Shown one piece after another: positions 23,193 through 33,203 of a stretch of DNA of 64,000 nucleotides. Position 1 is the first letter of the stretch, and the number at the start of each line of letters is the position of its first letter. Made by a program: the position numbers and the translations under genes. Origin of the DNA: Nectonema munidae (Eukaryota > Nematomorpha > Nectonematoida > Nectonematidae); the NCBI GenBank assembly GCA_030549495.1, contig JAUIRK010000119.1, positions 124,001 through 188,000 of the forward strand. Direction: 5' to 3'. Under the pieces are notes generated by a model. The model searched no databases, was not told the DNA's origin, and saw nothing but the letters and a program-made list of their open reading frames with translations.

Positions 23193-24252
23193 TAGGGGCC
23201 TCAAACTCAAATTACCTGAGCGCCACTAGAGGAAGAGTCAAGGGGAGGCCGGGCGGCATCACATATTCAACAAAAGAACGTTTCGTTTATTAAAAAAAAG
23301 TACAAGTGTACAATATTCTAAATCTTTATTAATAACATTTAACATAAAGCATATCTTTAAACTGATTTCTGTTGTCTTCTAGTAACTAGTCTTTGTTGCC
23401 TGAGACCTGGTTGCGCTTACTCTTGCACATATGTGACATAGCTGGCTTGAGAGAGGAAGCAAATGAAACCTTCAATAGAGCTTGGAGATGCTCATCAGTC
23501 AGTTTAGACCTGTACTTTGACTTGGTGAAGTTTAAGGTGGAGAAGAATTTTTCACACAGATATGTGCTGCCAAAAAGGTATATGATGTGTTTAAACATCT
23601 TTGAAGCTCAAAGGTAGAAGGCAATTCTATCAAAAATCGTCCTAGGATGTCTGTTTTCCCATTCACTTCTCTGAACTTGGCTTTGAGCTCAGAATTGCAC
23701 TGCAGGTCTATAAGCTCCATATAAAACTCAGGGGGAGCGTCTTGCACATCAAAGGAAAAAAGATCAAAAAAAAATTTGAAAAGTGACTTTGTGTGTTTTA
23801 AAGTCGCCAAACCTGTGATCAAATTCTTCCTGAAGACTCACAATGGCATCAACATACTTCTCACCACTGAATGTCATGCCTGTATCCATGAGTGCTTTGC
23901 ATGTTGGTAAATGACAAATGTTCTTCTCAGAGAACTGAGTTTTCCATAACACAAGTTTTGTAGAAAATGCTCTTACGTTGTCATAGGCAGCACTGACAAG
24001 TTGTCCTTGTCCTTGTAACTTCTTGTTTAATGCATTCAGTTGCTGAGTAATTGTCAACAAGAAAAGCTAAGTTGAATTATTTAGCACAGAAACAGCTTTC
24101 CCATCATTCTCCATTAAGGCTTTCACTTCGGCTCTCAACTCAAAAATCTCTTCAGAGTGGTTCCTCGACTGAGCTAACGTACATCAGTAAAGTAGAGTAC
24201 ATCCTTATATTCTGATCTTATTTCTTCCAAATAAGTGCAATACTTAAAATAA
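23193..24252 (-). mobile_element. hAT element relic (GTF2IRD2-like/Charlie group), minus strand, truncated
   Basis: The 3' terminus at 23193 reads TAGGGGCCTCAAACTC on the plus strand, close to the CAGGGGCCTCAAACTC ends of Charlie-type hATs. Coding sequence follows on the minus strand from about 24245 to 23386. The 5' half of the element is missing: at about 24252 the sequence passes straight into another hAT family. No duplication can be checked because only one end remains. Confidence 0.75.
23386..24245 (-). pseudogene. hAT transposase C-terminal half, decayed
   Basis: Order on the minus strand: EEIRSEYKDVLYFTDVR (24235-24185), then a TAG where family members have Trp (R-W-L-S-R-G), then EIFELRAEVKALMENDGK. 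Next come ITQQLNALNKKLQGQGQLVS (about 24055-24000) and LIDLQCNSELKAKF (about 23715-23675). The C-terminal dimerisation motif LFGSTYLCEKFFSTLNF lies in 23580-23530, followed by SKYRSKLTDEHLQALLKVS. This layout matches hAT transposases related to GTF2IRD2 and similar domesticated proteins. Stops and frameshifts separate at least four open segments, so the copy is dead. Confidence 0.8.
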
Positions 24253-24253
24253 G

Positions 24254-25430
24254 TGTTAACTTTTATCGTTTAGCAAAAACTCTTTGAAGAAGATCTTTAC
24301 TTGTTTAGTCTAAAAATTTTGAAGTAATTTCAAATTTTTAAGTCAATTTTTCGAGTTTAGGTCAATAAAGTCAATTTTTATATTTAACACTTTTTGATTC
24401 AATGTGCCTAAAATTGTTATAAGCGATACACACAAGATTTCTCCTTTATATCAACACTTTCACAATAGTTGAGCTTTTTTCATCTAATAAAAGGTTTTAC
24501 TGTAAAGTTTGCGTGACTGAGGTTAAACATGAAGAAGTTTTTTGTAAGACAATTTTTTTTTGTTGACAAACGCGGTTACATACGATATATCCGCTGCAGA
24601 AGTTATGGAATTTTATTCCCTAACTTTTTTATCATTGCATGTTTTTCACATCTTTTACACAAGTTTACCTTAAAAGTTAAGTTATCCTGCAAAATTATAG
24701 ATTACCGGCATTAAATCATTCAAAATTAGTAATAGAAAAAGACGTTCTCTTTTCAAACCTATCGGCAACACTTCAGTTCCAATTGTAACGAAATTGAGAA
24801 ATTAGTTGCAAGCAGCAAAATATTTTCATTAAAATCTTCCAAAAGTGAAGAAATTAATAATGAAGATGATGGAATTTTATTGTCAAATTTCAAGAAATTG
24901 TTAAAAAAGAAAATCTGTGTCAAAACTTGCTAACAATAATAATTAGAGAATATTCACGATTCATTGATTTAGTAGGAAAAGGTCAACATAGAGACTTTTT
25001 CAGTCGAAGATGCCTTCACTTGTTTCAACATTATTTCATTTAAGACGAATGTGGCGTTAAAAGTTTATCTTGAAAATAGATTCAAATAAAATGAAATCAA
25101 TAAAATCATGAATATGGAAAACTCTCAAATCTCTCGCAGTACTTATCCCAAATTACAAAATTGTCAAGTTTTAACTTCAGAAGTAGAAAGGTCTTTTTCT
25201 AAACTGGAAAAACTGCTAGAAAATGATCGAATTTTAAATCAGAAAATGTCATTAATTATATTTTGTTGTATTACAAAGTTATGGATTCTTTAAAATAATT
25301 TTTAATACTTTCTCTAAAGTGTTCATAGTTGTTCAATTCAATGAAACTTTAAAAAGTCAATAAAGTCAATTTTTTCTCTGAGTAAAAGTCAATTTTTTCT
25401 AATTTTTTGGGTCAATTTTTCCTCGCCCTG
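24254..25430 (+). mobile_element. hAT-type element, CAGGGCGAG family, copy 1 (left end lost)
   Basis: The right terminus TTTTTCCTCGCCCTG (25416-25430) is the reverse complement of a CAGGGCGAGG start. The body matches the nested copy at 38886-39713 from about 24254 to 25430, with roughly 400 extra internal bases (about 24573-24950) that the other copy lacks. Its own left terminus is missing at the junction with the minus-strand hAT relic. A 61-codon frame at 25108-25290 encodes TSEVERSFSKLEKLLENDR, a hAT dimerisation motif, so the family derives from an autonomous hAT. Confidence 0.8.
25108..25293 (+). pseudogene. hAT dimerisation-domain remnant (CAGGGCGAG family)
   Basis: The product contains QVLTSEVERSFSKLEKLL, the conserved C-terminal segment of hAT transposases in which Glu-Arg-x-Phe-Ser is the core. 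Nothing catalytic is left upstream. The matching frame at 39391-39576 in the nested copy differs at about six amino acids and only about one silent site, which is what neutral drift looks like. Confidence 0.65.
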
Positions 25431-25438
25431 CTTATGAC

Positions 25439-26228
25439 ATAACGCTTTCATCATCTTTTTAAATTATAAATTATTTTGTCGCAGTCAGGATACTTATTGC
25501 GACTCCTTCTCAAAAAGACTTAATTATACAAAGCGTGACCGTGGAAATTTATCATAATAATTATTATAGTATTAAGGGTTAAGTAAGATATGACAAACCA
25601 AGGCACATTTTGTTGGTGCGTGTTCTACGAGATAAAAAGATTTTATACCTCTTTTTTTACTTTTGTATAAAAAAGTGAAAAAGTGAGTATTAAAAGTTTT
25701 TTATTACTTTAAAATTTTGCTATAGTCACTACTGCCGCACACAAATCCAATGATTGACATTTTTCTGAAAGCACTGTTGTTAGGAATGCGTGTTTTAGAA
25801 ACAATAACTTAAATGATGGGATTTACAATTTAAGTTATAAAAATAGCAAAAGAAAAGGGGCAGAAAGTTTGATTGGTTGTTGCAAGACATTATGGAAATG
25901 AGTAAATGATGTTTGAGTAAAAATGGGGATCCATCAGAGTGGAAAAAGATAAGCAAGCACACACGAAAAAGGCGATGTAGCAAGCGAGCACAATGAAACG
26001 AAGGAAGGAGTTTGACGAGTGAGGAAGATAATGTGTAGAGAATGGAGTTAGGAAATCTGGCAAGCCAATCGCATTACACGCAATGTGCACTGCGACACAG
26101 GAAAGAAGATTTCCTGAAAGAGAAAAAATAGCGTATAAGGAACAAAAATCTATGACATGAAGGGCGTTGTAAAGTGGGGTGGAAAATTCATAAGGGAGGA
26201 CCCTTGTGAATTTTTATTAGACTAGTTT
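25439..26228. other. Intergenic sequence
   Basis: Overlapping minus-strand frames at 25795-26090 have no motif. No element is recognised before the duplication at 26229. Confidence 0.35.
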
Positions 26229-26236
26229 GACATTCA

Positions 26237-26468
26237 CAATAGCGTACCTATCTTTAATGCTGACGGGGCGGATGCTAATTTTCCAACCCCCAAAAATTTC
26301 AAATAACACTTCAAAATGCCCAAAATATGATTATACGCGTATATAGGCATGGAAAATTGGAATAAAAAGCCATTATTTCGATTAAATTTTATTGATGACA
26401 TATTTATGCAAATAAATTCTGCGCCAGTGGCGGAATGCACCTCCCGTAGCTTTCTTGGTACGCCACTG
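26237..26468. mobile_element. Short hAT MITE, CARTRGCGTACC ends
   Basis: The left end CAATAGCGTACC and the right end GGTACGCCACTG pair as 12-bp inverted repeats with two transitions. The flanks GACATTCA (26229-26236) and GATATTCA (26469-26476) are an 8-bp duplication with one mismatch. The element is 232 bp with no coding capacity. A second CAGTGGCG word at 26425, close to the right end, forms a small subterminal palindrome. Confidence 0.75.
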
Positions 26469-26476
26469 GATATTCA

Positions 26477-27067
26477 TAATGGAGTTCAAAAATAAGAGTT
26501 CAACGTCCGCATCGATTTTTTAGAATACACGAGAATTTTTAGATATTAGAAAACAATGACTGTTTTCGTATAGAAGAAGAAACACATATAATAAATGAGC
26601 AGTGCTTTGTGCACTTGAACCCCCTCCCTCCCAATCTGGGGAGCGCATTCCTCAACTTGAAATCATCTTCCGATTGAATTGAGAGTTCTTCTAACTTCAC
26701 CAATTACCCTCCCCACTTTAGAAAGTTTTATAGTCGCTCAAAATTGATAAAAAAAATATTTTACGAAATTCTACCACAAATTAAAGACAAAATGGTTTAT
26801 TACTTATCGCAATTGAAAGAAGAAAATTCCAAGTTACTTAATTGAAAAATTTTGTAAAATATAGAAAACGTATTTTCTTTTATTAGCATTAAACTTTTGT
26901 TATTATTATTTCAAAATATTCTTAAAGTATGTTTTATTACACAAACATAATTCTTCATTTATGAAATCAAAATAAGCTTAAAATAAAACAATAACCTAAT
27001 CTTTCAAGTTGCATATATATTTTAAAGAAAATAAATTACCATCAAGCTCCAATAACAGGCTTAAAAA
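26477..27067. other. AT-rich sequence
   Basis: Nothing recognisable is seen. The left end of the hAT relic that follows may lie here, but I could not identify its inverted repeat. Confidence 0.35.
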
Positions 27068-29271
27068 TGAGTCAAAAGTTAAGCGGGATCAAAAAGACTC
27101 CAAGCAAGGCTCATATGGGGAAAAGGGGAGGTTCAAAAGCATTAAGCACGACAATATATATAGACATTGTTATATAGATTGTTTCTTATTGTGCATACTC
27201 TCCTCCGAACACAGCTTAGTGTGGTGGGACCTTTCTCTGCTCTTCCCATTTACATTGAAAGGGAAAAAAAATCCCCAAAGAGTTTTTCTCGGAAAACAAC
27301 ATATATCTGGAGATATTTATTTTTCATTCAAATATTCAAAAATATATTAGGGCTTGTTTTGTTTCATGTGTTTTGTTTTCGCAAGAAGTTTCAATAAATG
27401 ATCGCAATTAAGAAACACAACTTGGACAACTTGTGAATAAAGCATTAGAAAAGTATAATCATTTGCCAGGAAAGGACGATTATCTCACAGAACACTTAAC
27501 CAAAGATTATTATCATAAAGCTTGCATAACATTTTCAGATTCCTTTTTACATTCCTTCAAAACGAATTCAGATATAGTGACTTCAAAATGAAAATCACAA
27601 AAATTAAGCAAAAGATAATAGAGACTTCTTCATTCTTTGTGGAAGATTAGGAATCGGATATCGGAAAAACTCTGAGAATAAAAACGCAGAAAATAGTTTG
27701 TCAATTTTGAAAAGTGATGGTAACTTTAATGCTTTATTAGATTTTAGAATTTATTCAAGTGATAAAACTCTGGAAAAGCATTTAAAAACAGCTGGAAAGA
27801 ATTCAACTTATATTTCTAAAATCGTTCAGAATGAATTAATTTCAGTTTGTGGAGATTTCATATAAAATCGTTAAAGATGTTAGAAGTAAAAAAATGTCGG
27901 TTATTGCAGACGAGACTACTGACTCTTCTTATAGCGAGCAACTTGCTATCTACGTTCGCTATGTTAAAAAAACTGAGGATAAACATGAAATCAAAGATTT
28001 TTCAAGCTTTCAAACAGTAAACGATTTGACCGGGCAAGGTTAACAGATTCTTGATAGTTTGGAAGGTATATAAATGGGTATATAAATGGAGTGCAAGCCT
28101 ATATTCGTAAATATGCTCCTACTGCTGTATATGTTCACTGGAGCAGCCATTGTCTAAATCTGGTTTTGAATTTTTCTTCCTCTCTTTATGAAATAAGAAA
28201 TATGTTTTCTGTTGTTGAAAGTGTTATTTCATTCATAAATGATTCCGTGAAGTGTTATGAAAATGTTTTTGAAGGAGGCAGGAAGTGAACATTTACAGCT
28301 TAAACCGTTTTGCCAAACAAGATTTGTTGCACGACATGATTCGATTATGATTTTTCAAACGAATTACGATCCAATTGTTGCTACATTAGAAAAACTCATG
28401 GAATCAACGGACAGAAAAACAGCTAATAAGACTAATTCTTTATTAAGATGTTTGATGGATCCTGTTTTATTGTTTCCTTGCCTTGTGTTAAAAAAGTTAT
28501 GAGTTTGACTCATCATCTTTCCAAAGCTCTTCAAACAGTAAATTCAGATTTAATAAGTTGTCTTGAAAATATCGATTTTGTTTAAAAAAACGCTGATTCA
28601 ATGGAAAGCTTCTTCAGATGAATGGAACAATCAAAATTATGGAACTTTTATAGCAGCTGAAAAATGGCTAAAACGGTCGAAAATCAAAACAGTATGACAA
28701 GACTTTCTTCACGCCAAATGAATCGTAGCAATGTTCCTGCTGAGTCTACAAGCGAATATTTCAAACGATCAATTTGGTTTCCATACTTGGACGCCATAAT
28801 TCAAATGTTTGAGCAAAAATTCACTTCACATAGCATTCTTATAAACAAAATGGCAGTACTTATACCTTCAGAAGTGTTAAATTAGGAATGGGAAGATATG
28901 CATAATTCAATCAAAATGTACAACACTATTCTCGGAAATGCTGATGCTGATGATATAAGAATAGAATGAAAAGGTTTTTGCAAAAAGCTTGAGAACAAAC
29001 TTATGAAACCCTGGATATAATTCCTGAAAGAATGAAATATATTAAAAGATTGTTCACATTTTTATGCACGGTTCCTATCACTACATGTTCATCTGAGAGA
29101 GCTTTCAGTTCAATGAGAATATTGAAGAATTATTTACGTAATCGAATGAATGATGAAAGATCAACTGGTCTCGCTCTCATGTACTTCCACCCTGAAATAA
29201 ATATCAACGTTGAAAAAGTTATAGATAGATTTGCGAAACAAAAAAGAAGAAAAAAAGATTTTGTAATATAA
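27068..29271 (+). pseudogene. hAT transposase relic, ZMYM1-like group
   Basis: Open segments follow the family order on the plus strand. MSQKLSGIKKTPSKAHMGK (27068) resembles the N-terminus. A Cys-containing TTF-like part near 27330-27400 is followed by LGQLVNKALEKYNHLPGKDD (about 27430). The catalytic start is SVIADETTDSSYSEQLAIYV (27897-27956), where D-E-T-T-D is the hallmark. HWSSHCLNLVL and the region AESTSEYFKRSIWFPYLD follow, then the C-terminal dimerisation domain PITTCSSERAFSSMRILKN (about 29075-29130). Stops and shifts cut it into at least six pieces, so it is not functional. No terminal repeats were found on either side, so the element limits are unknown. Confidence 0.85.
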
Positions 29272-29279
29272 AACTATTT

Positions 29280-30503
29280 TATATTATATATTATTTTGTT
29301 GAATAAATTTAATGACTTTTTTTAATTCCTTTTTGTTGATCCCTCACTGTCAGAAGGTATGAGTCAAAACAATAATGCAAACTAAGTCTTATTGGGAGAG
29401 GCGATATTTTTGGTTCTGTGAGTCTGCACCCGTGTTTATGAAAGTTAGGGAAAATTAAGTTGTCCAAAAAAGGATTGAGATCAAATTTGATCAGAAATGA
29501 TATTTAAAATCGCACTTTTGGATCATTCACACCAAAAATTAAGTGCTTTAACTTCATAATCTGATATTTTGGCGAATCTCAGCGAAGATGATGCTTCATC
29601 GTGGCGGAAACACCCCAAAATTTCTTTATCAGTTGGCTAGGATGTTAATTCGTTAGTTAGCTGAATACATAGAAAGAAGTTAACACCGACCCAGTCAAAC
29701 CAGAAATAATGCAATACTGTATCAAAATGGTATGAGATGAAGTATGCTAACATCTATTTGGGAACGATGATAAAGGAACATCAAATGGCGCGATTTCAAG
29801 GACCAGAAATATCTGCTGATATGAAATAGCACTAATTTGGAGTTCAAGAAAGCAATCAAAAATGAATAATAATTTTAGTTAATAATAAAAAAAAGTAAAT
29901 AAATAGTAAATAAAGATAAAAAAAAGTTCGGAAAAAATACCTGTACAAAAGAAGACTATAGAGGAATAGAGACCAAAGACAAAAGTGAAGACGAATTGGC
30001 AGGCTGTAAAAAATTATTATTACATGAATTAAAAATTATGGATCAAACTTAGAATTAATTTAGAAGTGTCAAAATGAAATTGCTTTCAGGGTCCAGTTTT
30101 AAGACGTGGTGACACAGAAGTCCAATTTTTGGGTAATATCTTACTCCAATTGCGATTTAAAATATGCGCATTGCATCTTCATGCAAACGCATAAAACAAA
30201 AACAATGTATACCTATTTCAGTATCGTGGAAGAAAGCCAGTTGTGGAATAAAACCGCATTTTATACAAATAAAATAAATACTTTAAATGCCCTTCATTTC
30301 CAGTAGTTATGTATTAAAGAAATACGCGAGATAGCACATTTTAAAATGGTTAACTCAGCAAAATACAGTGATGTGATAGTATTTGATAAGCAAATGTCTA
30401 TAAATCATTTAGACCAGAGTTACGTTAAAATTTTTGTGATAATCAAATTTCACTTCTTTACATTTTTCAATAATTTATTTCATTTAATATTTATTCATTG
30501 CAG
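29280..30503. other. AT-rich sequence
   Basis: No supported feature is seen. The 3' end of the preceding hAT is presumably within the first few hundred bases. Confidence 0.35.
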
Positions 30504-30996
30504 CAGGGGTGCATATGATTTCAAGGGTGTGCGCCCTGAATCAATCACATTTTTTTCATATAAACATCGCAGGGTGTCTAGTAGAATATTTCCCTTCAGA
30601 CTACATTCACTCATATAAAACTCGCCAACCTTCAGTTATTTGTTTTCTCTATCAATCAAATATCGTTTCACCAATTCCTGTAGTGTGCCTGATAGATTAC
30701 TTCTTTTTCAAATAAAAAGCCTATTCACCCCCAACAATATATTTTTTTTAACTAGTGTATATGCGATATGCAAATTTAATTAAAATATTTTCGCTGGAAG
30801 TATAGTTTTTAAATTTCACCAATTTTGTTAAAAAAATTAAGTAGTCTTATAAATTTACGTATGCGCTGAATACACTCTATTTTAAAGGATTGTTTGAATA
30901 TTTGTTTTCCAGACCAGTAATTTTGAAAATTGAAACAACAACAAAATTCCCCCCCCCCCCCCCCCCCCTAAATAATTTTTAGGATGTTCGCCCTTG
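30504..30996. mobile_element. hAT CAGGGGCGCACATCC family, copy 2 (strong internal deletion, old)
   Basis: It starts CAGGGGTGCATATGA and ends AGGATGTTCGCCCTTG, decayed versions of the family ends. Only about 30 bases of the left part remain. The rest (from GCCCTGAATCAATCAC on) matches the right-hand 430 bases of copy 3 (42095-42520), including the GGGTGTCTAGTAGA block and a C run at 30951-30968. The flanking 8-mers do not match, so the insertion is older or the edges have changed. Confidence 0.75.
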
Positions 30997-31009
30997 AGCA
31001 AACACTTTT

Positions 31010-31555
31010 TCTCATTATATTAAAATAAACTTATCAATACACGGCAAATCGGACAAGCTCAAATTGATTCAAGAACTGCGTAAAACACTCGGAAATATTG
31101 AATGTTCATCTTCTGCAAATGAAACGTCAGAATTAAGTTACGAAAAGTATGTTCTTAAAACTTGGAATTCTTTGCCAGTTGATATCAAATCTATGAAAAT
31201 ACTTGGTCTTGCAATAATAACCTTGTTTGGATCTTCATACTTTTGTGAACAATTATTCAAATCAAAACTACATTAAGTCTGACAGAAGAAATCGGCTAAC
31301 ATATCAAATGAGTTCTGCTTGCATAGCCTTAAAGCACACTGAATACGTTCCAATGATTCACAAGTTGTCTACTAAAATGCAACAAGTCTTCACATTAAAG
31401 TATGTTAATGTCTTATTTTTAAACAATATACCTATTTTTTCGTTTTTTTTGTTTTTTGCAAATAAAAAAACTTTTTTTAATCTGACATGCAGAAAAATTT
31501 TTTGAGAGACAAAAAAAAATTTGGCACGCAGCATAAAAAAGGTTCGCCATCACTG
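31010..31555 (+). mobile_element. hAT 3' fragment with terminal repeat CAGTGATGGCGAACC
   Basis: The right end GGTTCGCCATCACTG (31541-31555) is a typical Charlie-type hAT terminus. Upstream, two overlapping frames hold SMKILGLAIITLFGSSYFCE and then YIKSDRRNRLTYQMSSACIA, the C-terminal dimerisation domain with one frameshift near 31260. The left part of the element is absent. It is related in domain layout to the relic at 23386-24245 but has a different terminus, so it is a separate family. Confidence 0.75.
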
Positions 31556-32967
31556 ATCTAGGCTGTCTCAAAGATTTGAGAAATTATTGTTATTGAAAAA
31601 TTCTGTAAAGATTCAGATGCAATTCTTACTTTTTTTTATCATCGAACATTTTTCTTGTTCCCAAATTTGAAGACATTTACAAATTATGAAGAAAACACTG
31701 AGGTGCGTATAAAAATAATTTGATTTGACTTTATGAAAGTTAAAAATGGAAGTTATGAATTAGTTTGACTTTATTGAATGCAAGAATGACGCTATTGATC
31801 GAAAACTTTAAGATAAAGCTTAAGTTGTAAAGGAGTCGTTCATATTTAGGTGACTTCCAACTCTGACTTCAGCTCCCCCAAAATCCAGTGGGGATATTTG
31901 AGTTCTGTTGGTTTGGGTTAATAAATCTATCATGGGTCAGATTTTCATTCTTCAAAATTTAGTTTCATGAAACCTTGAGGAATTTTTCATTTGAGAAGAA
32001 TATTTCTGCTGCAATAAAAGTCCAATTTCGCAAATATATTACCAAGATATAATTGATGACTTTTTTCATATCAACTTTTAAAACTTTTCTAAAGCTACAT
32101 CATATTTCATTACAATCCTTCTATTTTTAGCTTTTCAACAAATTATCAATGGACGGGCACAAAATAGAGTAAAAAGCTTGATAACTTTTAGCTTAACTGC
32201 ATTAAAATTGTTAATCTAATTTTTAAAGGAGAGCTCAAAGCCTAATTTTAGCAGGAAAGGGGTTTTGGTATTTTAGATAAATAAAATATTACTTTTCCTC
32301 TAAAGCAAAAGATGACTTGTTTATATTTTGTCCTAGGTTCTAAAACCTGCAATTTCTATGTTCAAAGAAAATTTTGTTCAAACAAGACTGACAATATTAA
32401 AGAGGATAGACATTAGAATACTACAGAGAGAAATTCTTTACCCACACCCGCGTTATTCCCGCCAAAACATCCCGCGCTGGTCAGCACCCAAAAATTTTTT
32501 ATCCGGTACCCACTGAAACCAGCCTTAATCTCTTACAGACATATAAACGCAAAACTGATCATACATATTATATACTTTCATATTTTAATACTAGTTGCAA
32601 TTTATAAATAATGACACTGAGCTTTAAACACGTAAAATTTAAGTTATTTATCATCATCTTCAATGATCAATCCTTAAAAAAATAAGGATATGTAAAAACT
32701 TATTTTTCAAAACAATTCTCTCTTGATTTCCAAGTTATCAAGAAAATATTGATCTCAAGAGAAGGAGTGCTCATCTTGGATTTACTATTTCGCCACCTAG
32801 ACTAACATTTCTTCAACTCGCTGCATCCAGTATCTATATAACGAATTGGGTGTCACGGACTCAATTTAAAAGTAAATAACGAGACACTGTAAAAACGATT
32901 TCCTTTTTATCTAAATCTCCCCATTAAAATCCAAGCAATCTTTCACTTTTTTTCAAACTTTAATTGG
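31556..32967. other. Intergenic sequence
   Basis: No feature is supported. A slightly GC-richer patch at 32445-32520 (CCACACCCGCG, CCGGTACCCACTG) may be an element fragment, but I cannot name it. Confidence 0.3.
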
Positions 32968-33203
32968 AAATTGAAAACGTTGAGTAAATCTTTTATTTAA
33001 CAAAATACCAGCAATAATATTTCGGTCACTATGACCTTCTTCAGGTATATTATATGACGTAAAAAATTGGTCAAAAGGTCTTAAATTTTTTAATTGGTCT
33101 TAATTTTTTTACGTCATATAATATATCTGAAGAAGGTCATAGTGACCGAAATATTATTGCTGGTATTTTGTTAAATAAAAGATTTACTCAACGTTTTCAA
33201 TTT
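32968..33203. mobile_element. Foldback repeat with ~100-bp arms carrying a hammerhead-like core
   Basis: The left arm (32968 to about 33068) and the right arm (about 33100-33203) are reverse complements with only a few differences, around a ~30-base loop. Each arm, read outward from the loop, contains GTC, a small AT hairpin, CTGAAGA, a GGTCA-TAG-TGACC hairpin and GAAA. After this comes TATTATTGCTGGTATTTTG and a TTTGTTAAATAAAA block. The order GUC, CUGANGA, hairpin, GAAA is the core of a hammerhead ribozyme. Penelope-like elements are known to carry small hammerheads and inverted terminal copies, so this may be a Penelope end-to-end remnant. That is inference. Confidence 0.6.

Noticed and set aside
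23386-23617. Plus-strand frame at 23393-23617 opposite the hAT relic
   Set aside because: It is the complement of the hAT dimerisation domain and has no features of its own.
27009-27397. 113- and 76-codon plus-strand frames in the hAT relic
   Set aside because: They are in the wrong frame or are fragments of the broken hAT transposase and are not separate genes.
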